From contig NZ_CP101416.1 of assembly GCF_027942295.1 (NCBI RefSeq), positions 930,001 through 994,000 of the forward strand: DNA of 64,000 nucleotides, read 5' to 3'. The DNA comes from Pseudanabaena sp. Chao 1811 (GTDB taxonomy: Bacteria > Cyanobacteriota > Cyanobacteriia > Pseudanabaenales > Pseudanabaenaceae). A program made the translations under genes and the position numbers. Each line of letters opens with the position of its first letter. The first letter of the stretch is position 1. Shown one piece after another: positions 8,816 through 17,321 of this stretch. The notes beneath the pieces are model-generated. The model was not told where the DNA came from and did not search any database. It worked only from the letters and a program-made list of their open reading frames with translations.

Positions 8816-9787
8816 TTATTTTTTTAGTAAATTTTCACGCGGATCGAAGGATTGAACTTTGAGTAATTGTTCGTAAAGTTCTCGTTCGCGATTGCTAGGA
8901 TTTTTGGGGACGACGATCTGGATTTCTACATATTGATCGCCAAAGGTTCTGGCATCTTTAGGGAATCCTTTACCAGAGAGGCGCAATTGTTGACCCGACT
9001 TCACCGCAGGAGGAATCGTCAATTTGACTAATCCACTTAGGGTTGGTACTTCTACTTGCACACCCAAAACAGACTCACTGGGAGAAATCGGTAATTGACA
9101 ACGAATATCGGAACCTTCGAGGGTAAAGAAAGGATGAGGCTTGAGGATAATTTTTAGATAGAGATCGCCGCCCGATGCGCCTTGACCCTTGAGGCGAATT
9201 CTCTGACCTGAGAGAACACCTGCGGGCATATTGACCTCTAGCGATCGCCCATCTTCGAGTCGGATTCTTTCACGACCACCAACATAGGCTCGTTCGAGCG
9301 GTAATTCTAAGACAGCTTCCGAATCGCGGCGAGGATTAGGGCGGGGTGGGGCTTGGGTACTGGTGCGATAGGAGGATGCGCCACCTGTATCTTGGGCGCG
9401 TTCGTTAGTGCGGAATTTGCCCAGCAATTGATCGACAAATTCTTGGAAATCGTTGTATTGGCTAAAGTCCACATCGCCTGTGTAGCCACCACGTTCAAAG
9501 TCGGGCGTGTAGGGTTCGCGGGATGAGGGAGCGCGTCCGCCCGATCCTTGGAATCCACCTTGTTTCCAATACTGCCCAAAGCGATCGTACTGTTGCCGTT
9601 TCGTGGTGTCAGACAGTACCTCATAGGCTTCACCAATATCTTTGAAGCGTTCTTCGGCTGCCTTGTCATTGGGATTCAGGTCGGGATGATATTTCCGCGC
9701 TAACCTGCGATAGGAGCGCTTGATTTCGTCAGCCGTAGCTGTCTTCGGTACACCGAGGATTTCATAGTAATTGCGAAAGTTTTGCAT
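8816..9787 (-). CDS. J-domain co-chaperone, CbpA-like class B DnaJ
   Basis: Co-chaperone that would stimulate DnaK. The J domain spans residues 6-70 with the HPD tripeptide in [11 protein letters not shown] Gly/Ser-rich linker follows (about 75-160), then the two beta-barrel client-binding subdomains (about 160-310). The Cys-rich zinc finger of true DnaJ is absent, so this is a class B (CbpA/DjlA-independent) type. 323 residues is normal. No grpE or dnaK is next to it. A hairpin terminator follows its stop codon. Confidence 0.9.
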   Translation of the reverse strand: MQNFRNYYEILGVPKTATADEIKRSYRRLARKYHPDLNPNDKAAEERFKDIGEAYEVLSDTTKRQQYDRFGQYWKQGGFQGSGGRAPSSREPYTPDFERGGYTGDVDFSQYNDFQEFVDQLLGKFRTNERAQDTGGASSYRTSTQAPPRPNPRRDSEAVLELPLERAYVGGRERIRLEDGRSLEVNMPAGVLSGQRIRLKGQGASGGDLYLKIILKPHPFFTLEGSDIRCQLPISPSESVLGVQVEVPTLSGLVKLTIPPAVKSGQQLRLSGKGFPKDARTFGDQYVEIQIVVPKNPSNRERELYEQLLKVQSFDPRENLLKK

Positions 9788-9867
9788 ATTTCCCGAACTG
9801 CAAACAAGGAGATAACTTAGCTTACCCTATCGTTGCTTTTGGAAACGCCAAGGGCATTTTCAAAAGA

Positions 9868-11214
9868 TTAGATCCAGCTACGCAACCACATTAACATGGG
9901 TAAATAACCCGATGAGATCGGTAAACCGATATAAATCGGTAGCCAGAACAAAAAGGCGATCGCCACAATTGCAAAAATCCCACCACCGAGCGCCCGAATC
10001 TTAGGTAAAGGCGATCGCCACAGGAGCGACACCAACAGGGCAAGGGCAGCAAAGGCAAATACGGAGGCGGGCATATAGTGATACAAAAAAATGCAACGTT
10101 TGCTCAAGCTCCAAGGCAACCAATGCGCCAAAAAGCTAGCCGTCACATAAAACATCAACCAAAATAATTGCGATCGCTCCCGCAATGGTATCTGGGTTAT
10201 GGCTTGAGGGGGAAACCTAAATTTCGAGGCAATGACAAAACTGAGACAAAGTAGCAAGGCGATCGCGCTGAGCCAATATAAAAAGGGATTGCCCATCGCA
10301 TGGACAAATTCCACCATGCTATTGGGACGGGTTTCAAAAAAGTAGGCGATCGGGCGAATTAATAACACCCAACTCCACCAAGGCGAGCAGTAGGGATGAA
10401 TTGGTTCAGTTTTACCAACTCCTAAGTTTTGATGAAAGCCAATAATCTGACGATGCAATTCCCAAATATCGCGCTCAGGATTAATCATCAAATGGGGAAT
10501 CCACTGCACAAAATAGAAGGCGATCGGGACAATGATTAAGCCAATTATGATCTGAGCTGCATTTAAGGTTTGGCGATAGCGTGACCATGCATAACCAGCG
10601 ATCGCCACAATGCCAATAATATAAGCCAAGCCTGTCCATTTCACGCTTATGGATGCGCCTAACATCAAGCCTGTGATGATTGTCCAGAACCAACGCTGTC
10701 GCGATCGCTTCAGGGCTAAGACCATACATAACTGGCTGAGCATCCCAAAAAGCAAGATGTAAATATTGATCAAGCCAAACCGTGACTCCACCAATAGCAA
10801 ACCATCCATCGCGATAAACCATCCCGTCAGCCATGCCCAACTGCGGCGATCGCTCAGTTGCCACACAAATTCATAGGTAATTAAGGGCAACAGCGAACCC
10901 GCTAGCGCCGTCATGCAGCGATAGCCCAAGGGCGCATAACCCAAAAGTTGAATCCCTAAGGCAATGATGTATTTCGCTAGGGGCGGATGCGCGTCGAATA
11001 GAGGCTCACCACGGAGATAGTTTTGAGCAAACTTAGGATAGTAAACCTCATCAAAAACGATATCCGCCGTGCCATCGATATTCCAAAATCTTGTCCCAAA
11101 GGCAATCAAGGCGATCGCCATTACTCCAAACACAGGATGCTCCGATAGCCAAATTAAGCGATCGGTTAAACGAGCAAGGGGAGTAATAGTTTTTTGTTCT
11201 CTCCAACTGCTCAT
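9868..11214 (-). CDS. Dolichyl-phosphate-mannose-protein mannosyltransferase (PMT, GT39) family membrane protein
   Basis: Polytopic membrane glycosyltransferase of the GT-C fold, 448 residues, about 10-11 hydrophobic segments. The first extracytoplasmic loop carries the acidic pair of PMT enzymes (VFDEVYYPK), followed by DAHPPLAKYI, both hallmarks of PMT/ArnT-like proteins. Eukaryotic PMTs transfer mannose from a polyprenyl-phosphate carrier to Ser/Thr; cyanobacterial members exist but their acceptors are, to my knowledge, mostly undefined. The usual C-terminal MIR domain is not present. Transcribed alone; the gene downstream is 80 bp away. Confidence 0.85.
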   Translation of the reverse strand: MSSWREQKTITPLARLTDRLIWLSEHPVFGVMAIALIAFGTRFWNIDGTADIVFDEVYYPKFAQNYLRGEPLFDAHPPLAKYIIALGIQLLGYAPLGYRCMTALAGSLLPLITYEFVWQLSDRRSWAWLTGWFIAMDGLLLVESRFGLINIYILLFGMLSQLCMVLALKRSRQRWFWTIITGLMLGASISVKWTGLAYIIGIVAIAGYAWSRYRQTLNAAQIIIGLIIVPIAFYFVQWIPHLMINPERDIWELHRQIIGFHQNLGVGKTEPIHPYCSPWWSWVLLIRPIAYFFETRPNSMVEFVHAMGNPFLYWLSAIALLLCLSFVIASKFRFPPQAITQIPLRERSQLFWLMFYVTASFLAHWLPWSLSKRCIFLYHYMPASVFAFAALALLVSLLWRSPLPKIRALGGGIFAIVAIAFLFWLPIYIGLPISSGYLPMLMWLRSWI

Positions 11215-11347
11215 AACTAAGGGTATTTATTCAGGTATAGAAGCTTTCATTTACCATAGACAAAATGAAAGTTCAAAACTCTTATTAGGATTGTTTGTTT
11301 TCCAATAAGTATGCGCTCATTAGCAAACGACTACAGTGCGAAAGGAT

Positions 11348-11426
11348 TACTATACCAGAGCTAAGAGCTGTGGCACACCCACAGCGTGCGCTACAGATCT
11401 TTGTTAATTGCGCCCAGATACTGATC
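11348..11426. repeat. Degenerate copy of the TAAGTAGCTGGGC palindromic repeat
   Basis: Contains the central stem (GAGCTGTGGCACACCCACAG / GCGTGCGCTACAG) and the right arm TTAATTGCGCCCAGATACT of the ~104-bp repeat seen intact at 20647, 59922 and 61500. The ends have decayed. It lies between the PMT and DsbA-like genes and abuts the stop codon of the latter. Confidence 0.6.
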
Positions 11427-11427
11427 A

Positions 11428-12189
11428 CTATTTACCTGCTTTAATTTGGGCAATTAGCTCTTCTAAACTCTTGAGATCGGGAACTCCAGAGAAAAATGTG
11501 CCATTGACCAAAAACGAAGGTGTACCGCGTACTCCCAAAGACTTCCCAAGTTCAAAATCCTTCTTAATCGCTTCCTTAGCTTCATTACTCTTGCGATCGC
11601 GATTAAATTTATCGATATCAAGTTTTAAATTCTGGGCTAATTCCACATAGAACGCTTCTCCCAATTTACTCTGCTGCTCGAATAGAGCATTATGGTATTC
11701 CCAAAACTTACCTTGCTGAAAAGCCGCCCATGACGCAAGAGCAGCAGGTTCTGCCTGTGCATGAATTTCCTTAAGGGGAAAATGCTTGTACACCAAAGTG
11801 ACATCATTACCATTTTTTGCCATGAATTCCTTCACCACTTCATGGGCTTTCGCGCAATAAGGACATTCAAAATCAGAGAATTCCGCCAGAATGATTTTCT
11901 GACTAGTTGAACCTGTTACAGGCGCATTACGCAGTAACAAACGTGGTTCTTGGCGAATTTGTGCTAGTACCTTATCGCGAGCCTGCTCTTCCTTTTGAGC
12001 TTGCGATCTTTGGTAAGCCTGTACTGAATCCAAAATCACCTGTGGATTTTTACGAATAATCTCTAAAACTTTTGCTTCAAACTGAGCATCGGACAATTGA
12101 GCATTAGCCGATTGTCCCAAAGAGGTACAACTTGTAACGACCAATAAGAGCGCAACTAAGGCAGGTAGGAAATAGGGTTTGAGACGCAT
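11428..12189 (-). CDS. DsbA family thioredoxin-fold lipoprotein
   Basis: Predicted exported thiol oxidoreductase. I choose the ATG at 12189 because it opens directly into a signal peptide with a lipobox (VTSC, Cys21); an upstream in-frame ATG at 12270 would add a 27-residue His/Lys-rich leader. The catalytic motif is C-P-Y-C at residues 109-112, and the cis-Pro segment reads GVRGTPSF near the C-terminus. A helical insertion separates the two, as in DsbA/DsbG and the BdbD-type proteins. It probably forms or isomerises disulfides, or acts as a peroxiredoxin-like thiol carrier, in the periplasm. No DsbB/VKOR partner is adjacent. Confidence 0.85.
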   Translation of the reverse strand: MRLKPYFLPALVALLLVVTSCTSLGQSANAQLSDAQFEAKVLEIIRKNPQVILDSVQAYQRSQAQKEEQARDKVLAQIRQEPRLLLRNAPVTGSTSQKIILAEFSDFECPYCAKAHEVVKEFMAKNGNDVTLVYKHFPLKEIHAQAEPAALASWAAFQQGKFWEYHNALFEQQSKLGEAFYVELAQNLKLDIDKFNRDRKSNEAKEAIKKDFELGKSLGVRGTPSFLVNGTFFSGVPDLKSLEELIAQIKAGK

Positions 12190-12352
12190 TGCCAAAATAT
12201 CACAAATACTAAGGTGTAATTCTTTTCGTTTTAGTTTACCTTTGAACCTTAGTGGGTGATGGTGATGCATGTTAAGTTATACTAAGCTGACTAGAGACTA
12301 GAACTAAAGCAACTAATTTGAGACTCAATCAAAACCTTTTATAAACATAGAA

Positions 12353-12619
12353 ATGACGGCTATTATTGACAGTTACAACGATACTCAAGCTTTGGTTATT
12401 GCAGGTAACTATTCTGAATATTTAAATTGGCGCAAAGAAAATCCTTCTATTAGATACTGTACCTATGTGGAACGCGTGGAAGATTTGCGAGGGATTAATG
12501 GATTTTTAGCGAAGGTGATTCTTTATGGGAATTACGAGAATAATCCTGTGTACCATACCAAACAGATGCGTAAACTCCTAGCAGAAAACAAATCTCCATT
12601 TCACTCCTATGTCAACTAA
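12353..12619 (+). CDS. Hypothetical protein, 88 residues
   Basis: I do not recognise this protein. It is soluble, with a mixed alpha/beta look: an N-terminal NYSEYLNWRKENP segment, a charged strand-like region (RYCTYVERVEDLRGINGFLAKVILYG) and a basic C-terminus. It is divergent from the DsbA-like gene and has its own upstream region of about 160 bp. The TAA stop is the first three bases of a palindromic repeat element. Codon use is ordinary for the window, so it is likely a real gene. Confidence 0.6.
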   Translation: MTAIIDSYNDTQALVIAGNYSEYLNWRKENPSIRYCTYVERVEDLRGINGFLAKVILYGNYENNPVYHTKQMRKLLAENKSPFHSYVN

Positions 12620-12706
12620 GTAGCTCAGCATATTGTTGTACTGCCCGCGTAGCGGACGGTACAACAATATAGGTTTTAAGTTTATTCATGCTTAATTGCT
12701 GAGTTA
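12617..12706. repeat. Palindromic repeat bridging two convergent genes
   Basis: Left arm TAAGTAGCTCAGC, central stem TATTGTTGTACTGCCCGC / GCGGACGGTACAACAATA, right arm GCTTAATTGCTGAGTTA. The element supplies the stop codon of the 88-residue gene on the left and that of the hybrid kinase gene on the right, so it may act as a two-way terminator. Confidence 0.7.
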
Positions 12707-14728
12707 CAAAATACTGGTCTGACTGTAGATATATTTCAGATTTAAATACTCAGCCATTTTTGCAAAAATCTTATCTTCTGTGAAGGGTTTAGCAATCAGG
12801 CCATCGAATCCATGAAGATACAAGTCCTCTTCCCTAAGATCAACAAGATTTGCAGTTAGAGCAATGATCCGAACTTTTTGAGATGCTGGAATTTTTCTCC
12901 TTGATTCAAGTTCTCTGATTGCTGAGGCGGCTTCATGCCCATTTAATATTGGCATTCTGACATCCATCCAAATCAGATGCGGTGACCAATCTTGCCAAAG
13001 AGCGATCGCATCTTGACCATTGCTCACTTCACGGACTTCAAAGCCCAAAGGCGATAGAATTCTATTTAAAAGTTGACGATTTAGACGAATATCTTCAGCA
13101 ATGAGAATACGGTAGGATGGACTTCCTTCAATACCAATTACTCGATTTGATGACTTAGTAGTTAGCTCTTCATCAAATAGATCTAGGGATTTTAGGGGAA
13201 TATGAAATCTAAAGGTAGAGCCTTCTCCTAATTTACTAGTTACGGACATGTCTCCACCCATTAGCTTCACATAGTTATGACTAATCGATAGACCTAGCCC
13301 AGTACCTTCTTGCGATCGCCGACCAGAGGCGGTTTGGACAAATGGTTGAAATAGCGTTTTTTGTTCCGATTCAGATATACCTAAACCTGTATCTTCAACT
13401 TCAAAATAAAGGTATTGATTAGGCTCCGAACTGTCACCATCTCCTATATTGACTGTTTCTGGAAAAACTCGGACATAAATGTGACCTGTATTGGTGAACT
13501 TGATAGCATTGCCAATCAGATTAATTAAAACTTGGCGTAATTTACCTTCATCGACATAAATATAAGCAGGTACATCAGGAGCAATCTTAAAATCCAATAA
13601 CAATTCTTTTTCTTGGGCTTTCAGAGATAACATGTCTCTGGCAGTATCAACAATGTCATAAAAATTGCATTCCTTGGCTTTCAGCATGACACTTCCAGCT
13701 TCTAGCTTAGACATTTCTAAGATGTCGTTAATCATTGTGAGGAGATGATTACCGCTATTACAGATAGTCTGGAGATCCGATTGATGTTGGGCATTGAGTT
13801 CTTGGTCATACAACATCAGTTGCGCGAAGCCCAGAATGGCATTGAGGGGAGTTCGCAATTCATGACTCATATTTGCCAAAAATGCTGCCTTAGAACGACT
13901 TGCTGCTTCTGCTGCTTCTTTGGCTTGCTGGAGATCGCGGGTACGTTCATCGACACGATGTTCTAATAGGTTTGCCTGTTCTCTCAATTTGGTCTCGGAA
14001 TCACGCAGGGCAATTTCTGTATTTTTGAGTAAAGTAATGTCATAGAAGGTGCTGAGTAAAACTTGTTCACCTTTGAGCCAGAGTAAATGTAGTGAAGCTA
14101 GTACCCAGATCGGTTCTCGATTTGCTTTGCACAGACGAATTTCATAATCGCGCACACTTTGAGTTTGCAAGAATTGCTGCTGTAGCTGGTTCCATTCCGA
14201 TTCTAAATAAAAAAGGTCAGTGATAGATTGCTGGATCAGATCTTGAGATTCTCTATGTAGCATCGTGCCAGCACTAGTATTGGCATAGGAGATTACTCCA
14301 TTAGAGATATTGCTGACCAGCATTGCCATACTGGTAGATTCAGCGATCACCCGAAATTGTTCTTCGCTTTGGCGCATTGTCTCGACGGCACGATTGTACT
14401 GCTCGTACTCGATCGCATCACCATGTTCTGTTGCTGTCGCTAACATGATTTCGAGATCACTTTTATCGCGATAGACAATTTCTAAGATGGATTGCAAGGT
14501 AGCCTGTGCCATCTTGCGTTCAATAATTTCACTTTTTAATCTTTTATTAACTTCTAGCAACTCTTCTTCTACAAGGTCACCATGTTCAATTGCCGTTAAC
14601 AAAGAGTTTTCTAGATCAGAATTTTCCATCTGAAGTCGGCTGACTTCCATCCGTAATTCTTTGACCTCTTGCTGAAAAGCTTGCCAGTCTTTCATTGATA
14701 TTTCTTCAGAAGTCTTGGGGGTATTCAT
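12704..14728 (-). CDS. PAS-containing hybrid sensor histidine kinase
   Basis: Soluble hybrid kinase of 674 residues. Order: coiled coil with two similar segments (TAIEHGD and TATEHGD, a motif I know from other cyanobacterial signalling proteins) at about 20-110; a PAS domain (about 122-240); a second coiled coil; HisKA with the phospho-acceptor in ANMSHELRTPLNAILGF; HATPase_c with N, G1 (DTGLG) and G2 (GTGLGLS) boxes; and a receiver (about 540-660) with Asp in LIWMDVRMPILNG. No membrane segment. Ligand unknown. It has no adjacent response regulator and probably works in a phosphorelay with a distant HPt protein. Confidence 0.92.
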   Translation of the reverse strand: MNTPKTSEEISMKDWQAFQQEVKELRMEVSRLQMENSDLENSLLTAIEHGDLVEEELLEVNKRLKSEIIERKMAQATLQSILEIVYRDKSDLEIMLATATEHGDAIEYEQYNRAVETMRQSEEQFRVIAESTSMAMLVSNISNGVISYANTSAGTMLHRESQDLIQQSITDLFYLESEWNQLQQQFLQTQSVRDYEIRLCKANREPIWVLASLHLLWLKGEQVLLSTFYDITLLKNTEIALRDSETKLREQANLLEHRVDERTRDLQQAKEAAEAASRSKAAFLANMSHELRTPLNAILGFAQLMLYDQELNAQHQSDLQTICNSGNHLLTMINDILEMSKLEAGSVMLKAKECNFYDIVDTARDMLSLKAQEKELLLDFKIAPDVPAYIYVDEGKLRQVLINLIGNAIKFTNTGHIYVRVFPETVNIGDGDSSEPNQYLYFEVEDTGLGISESEQKTLFQPFVQTASGRRSQEGTGLGLSISHNYVKLMGGDMSVTSKLGEGSTFRFHIPLKSLDLFDEELTTKSSNRVIGIEGSPSYRILIAEDIRLNRQLLNRILSPLGFEVREVSNGQDAIALWQDWSPHLIWMDVRMPILNGHEAASAIRELESRRKIPASQKVRIIALTANLVDLREEDLYLHGFDGLIAKPFTEDKIFAKMAEYLNLKYIYSQTSIL

Positions 14729-15150
14729 GGGGTCAAATTGATCGCATCAATGTAAGTTACTACGAACAGTGAATATTTAGGAGCGTCATAATTATGTAGT
14801 TACCTTAAAACAATCCTAAGTCATGTATATAGAGTTTCCCAGTCCAGTGAAGTACAGTTTGACTTCCCTGCCTTCGGTGAAGAAATAAAACTCTGTACCG
14901 AGCTTGCTTGAAAAGCGCTATAGAAGCTAGTGACGATTTATATGAATCCCAGCCGCAGGTTACGCTTCCCGTCAATTATTGCTAATTATTTAGGATTGGT
15001 CTGTATACAATCCCTAATCCTAAAAGATTACTTAAATTTATTATGGGATGTAGATGTTGACTTTGATGCAAATTTTTTGACATTTTTATTAACCACCTCA
15101 GAATTATTACAATCCCGAAGTTAGTTGATTCTAAATAGCTGGAAATAATT
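14729..15150. other. Intergenic region, no supported gene
   Basis: Between the hybrid kinase and the first MITE. It holds a weak imperfect hairpin around 14850-14905 (AGTACAGTTTGACTTC ... GAAGAAATAAAACTCTGTAC), possibly a decayed repeat. A 64-codon frame at 14930-15124 has no ribosome binding site and no family resemblance, so I do not call it a gene. Confidence 0.5.
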
Positions 15151-15294
15151 AACCCAAGTTGCTACCTATTCATTTAAGACTAAAGTTAAAATAAAAAATG
15201 CTAGATTTTTATATAAAAATAGCGTCATTTTGGACTTAGCGAGGCTGTTTTTAACTTGTTTTGAGCCGATTTTTAATAGGTAGCAACTTGGGTT
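15151..15294 (-). mobile_element. 144-bp MITE, copy 1
   Basis: Non-coding element with perfect 20-bp terminal inverted repeats (AACCCAAGTTGCTACCTATT) and flanked by AATT on both sides, best read as a 4-bp target duplication. It is identical over all 144 bp to the element at 24244-24387, but in opposite orientation. It has no ORF and must be mobilised by a transposase elsewhere. Confidence 0.9.
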
Positions 15295-15300
15295 AATTAA

Positions 15301-15380
15301 CAGAGTCAAGACCTACGGCGCACGCACAGTATACTCCACAGGTTTTCTGGGGTTGATATTTACTTGCAACCAACTACTTA
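15301..15380. repeat. Degenerate palindromic repeat
   Basis: Carries a decayed version of the central stem (CCTACGGCGCACGC ... CACAGGTTTTCTGGGGTT) and the right arm ...CAACTACTTA of the TAAGTAGCTGGGC repeat. It directly follows MITE copy 1. Confidence 0.5.
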
Positions 15381-15583
15381 ACACAACTGAATCAATACCT
15401 TAAAGATAGAATATAAAACCTAAAACTTTAGAGGTATTTACTGGAGTGATTTAACAACTTTTTAGCTTTTCTTAAGTATTATGGTACTCGCTTTAAAAAT
15501 AATTTTGACGGACGTTGATAGATGTGGTAAGGTGCGCTACGCTATTAATCCAAATCGCTAAAGTAGATAGTTGTTTGATTTCA

Positions 15584-15817
15584 ATGAATTATCAATCCCA
15601 GACATACGCGATCGCTAGTCGCCAAGAAGATTTAGAACGACACCTGCTTGAGGCATCAGTTGTTGATGGAGAGCAGTTGGCGGTTGCCAAACGCTGGCAA
15701 GAACGCCAAGAGGGACCTTTGTTAATGATTTTGCTACAGCTTAGTTTTATTGACTTACATCAATTTAGTGGCTTACTAGATTGGTCTGGTCATGGACGCA
15801 TGGATACTAGTTATTAG
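15584..15817 (+). CDS. DUF2949 family protein
   Basis: Small soluble protein of 77 residues, recognised as DUF2949, a cyanobacterial family of unknown function. The start is set at the ATG at 15584 (MNYQSQTY); an earlier in-frame ATG at 15515 would add 23 residues that do not look like the family. The core is two helices (EDLERHLLEASVVDGEQLAVAKRWQERQ; MILLQLSFIDLHQFSGLLDW), resembling the N-terminal helical domain of type II secretion ATPases (GspE_N), a similarity I infer by eye. It ends 6 bp before the end of the convergent moaD gene. Confidence 0.7.
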   Translation: MNYQSQTYAIASRQEDLERHLLEASVVDGEQLAVAKRWQERQEGPLLMILLQLSFIDLHQFSGLLDWSGHGRMDTSY

Positions 15818-15823
15818 TCATCC

Positions 15824-16093
15824 TTAGCCGCCACTAACAGGGGGAATCAGTGCTACCTCATCACCATGTTTTATGACTGTACATGGATCTACAAAGCTTA
15901 AATTAACTGCATAACGGGTTAGCGATCGCCATTTTTCGAGGCTCGGTTGCTGTTCTACAAAGCGATCAAATATTTGCGCTACCGTAGCGCCTGTTTCAAG
16001 GCTTATATAAATCTCATCGGTAGCAAATACTTCTTGAAAAATCGCGAATAGTTTAACCGTGACCTGAATATTTTCAGGAGTTGATGCAGTCAT
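15824..16093 (-). CDS. moaD: Molybdopterin synthase small subunit, MoaD/ThiS family
   Basis: Sulfur-carrier protein of molybdenum cofactor synthesis; its C-terminal glycine is thiocarboxylated and donates sulfur to precursor Z with MoaE. The ubiquitin-like protein ends in PPVSGG, the required double glycine. The start is placed at the ATG at 16093 (89 residues, normal for MoaD); the upstream frame to 16153 adds non-homologous residues. No moaE or other moa gene is nearby. A ThiS role is less likely because ThiS is usually about 65-70 residues. Confidence 0.82.
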   Translation of the reverse strand: MTASTPENIQVTVKLFAIFQEVFATDEIYISLETGATVAQIFDRFVEQQPSLEKWRSLTRYAVNLSFVDPCTVIKHGDEVALIPPVSGG

Positions 16094-16187
16094 AATTGTT
16101 ACTTTAAATTTACGACAGGCAGGGAGGCTTACGCCCCTTGCCAAGAACAACAAAGGTGGTGCATTGCGCCGCCTTTATTATTCTTGG

Positions 16188-16290
16188 TAAGTAGCTAGGC
16201 ATAAATAAACTGAAAACCGAAAAGATTGTTCCGCCCGCTACGCGGGCGGAACAATCTCTGGGTTTAGGTTTTAATATGCTCATCTACTTA
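16188..16290. repeat. Palindromic repeat abutting phoH stop
   Basis: 103-bp member of the TAAGTAGCTRGGC family. Left arm TAAGTAGCTAGGCATAA, central perfect stem AGATTGTTCCGCCCGC / GCGGGCGGAACAATCT, right arm ATGCTCATCTACTTA. Its last base is next to the phoH stop codon. Confidence 0.75.
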
Positions 16291-17265
16291 TTATTCTTGG
16301 GCAGTATTATTTTCGGCATCTTCATAGGCAGCGATGATGTTATGCACTAAGGGATGACGCACCACATCCGTTTTATCAAAAAAGTTAAAGGAAACACCTT
16401 GAACACCTTTGAGAATATTCATGGCGATGACTAGACCAGATTTTTGATGGCGTGGTAAATCGATCTGGGTAATGTCCCCTGTTACGACCATCCGCGATCT
16501 AAAACCTAAGCGAGTTAAGACCATTTTCATTTGGGCAGCCGTGGTATTTTGCGCCTCGTCAACGATGATGAAGGAATTGCTGAGGGTACGCCCACGCATA
16601 TAGGCTAGGGGCGCGACTTCGATAATGCCCCGTTCCATGAGTTGGGGAACCTTCTCTGCGCCGATCATTTCGTGCATGGCATCGTAGAGAGGCCGCAGGT
16701 AGGGATCAATTTTTTGTTGCAAATCCCCCGGAAGAAAGCCAAGACTTTCGCCTGCTTCGACGGCAGGACGGGTGAGAATAATTCTTTCAAATTTATTGCT
16801 TTGTAAGGCATTAACCGCAGCAACGGCAGCGAGGTAGGTTTTGCCCGTACCTGCGGGCCCCACACCAAAGATTAGGTCATGGGTCTCAATGGCTTGTACA
16901 TATTGCTGCTGGCGATAGGTGCGAGGTTGGATTGTATCGCCGCGGCGGTTACGGGAAATTGTTGCCCGATCGCGCCATTCGGTAGTGCGTTCCTCAGCGA
17001 TCGCTTGTCTTGCAGCTCGAATATCGACTGCGGCGATCGCATTTTCCTGTGACCATAGAGGCTTGAGGGCTTTGATCACCTGTTCACAGAGGCTAATCTG
17101 CTCAGGTGTACCATCAATTAATAGGTCTTGTCCCCGCAGTACTAGCCGTACACCGATTTCTTCGGCAAGTAGTTTCAGATTTTCCTCACGATTGCCAGCA
17201 AGGGCGATCGCACTACTAGGAGTTGGCAGACTAAAAATGTACGGTTCGTTGCGGGGAGTACCCAT
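16291..17265 (-). CDS. phoH: PhoH family ATPase
   Basis: Cytoplasmic P-loop protein of 324 residues, superfamily 1 helicase-like core. Walker A GPAGTGKT is at 136-143 and Walker B FIIVDEAQNTT about residue 235. The N-terminal 80 residues form a KH-like region. PhoH proteins (PhoH/YbeZ) are linked to phosphate starvation and to RNA metabolism with YbeY; the exact reaction in cyanobacteria is not settled. Length and domain order are normal. No ybeY is adjacent in this window. Confidence 0.93.
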   Translation of the reverse strand: MGTPRNEPYIFSLPTPSSAIALAGNREENLKLLAEEIGVRLVLRGQDLLIDGTPEQISLCEQVIKALKPLWSQENAIAAVDIRAARQAIAEERTTEWRDRATISRNRRGDTIQPRTYRQQQYVQAIETHDLIFGVGPAGTGKTYLAAVAAVNALQSNKFERIILTRPAVEAGESLGFLPGDLQQKIDPYLRPLYDAMHEMIGAEKVPQLMERGIIEVAPLAYMRGRTLSNSFIIVDEAQNTTAAQMKMVLTRLGFRSRMVVTGDITQIDLPRHQKSGLVIAMNILKGVQGVSFNFFDKTDVVRHPLVHNIIAAYEDAENNTAQE

Positions 17266-17301
17266 TAAGTTATTTATCCTCTGACTTATTGTTTAACAAT
17301 C

Positions 17302-17316
17302 AGGGGCTTTGCCCCT
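17302..17316. terminator. Weak stem-loop between PPIase and phoH genes
   Basis: AGGGGC-TTT-GCCCCT hairpin downstream of the PPIase gene (minus strand). No clear T-run follows on that strand, so termination is uncertain. Confidence 0.4.
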
Positions 17317-17321
17317 ATTTG

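Noticed and set aside
14930-15124. 64-codon frame before MITE copy 1
   Set aside because: No ribosome binding site and no recognisable sequence; flanked by repeat debris.
15151-15294. MITE with a TA dinucleotide duplication (IS630/Tc1 type)
   Set aside because: TA also flanks both copies, but both copies show full 4-bp direct repeats (AATT, AGCT), which a TA duplication would not explain. Kept as a second possibility only.
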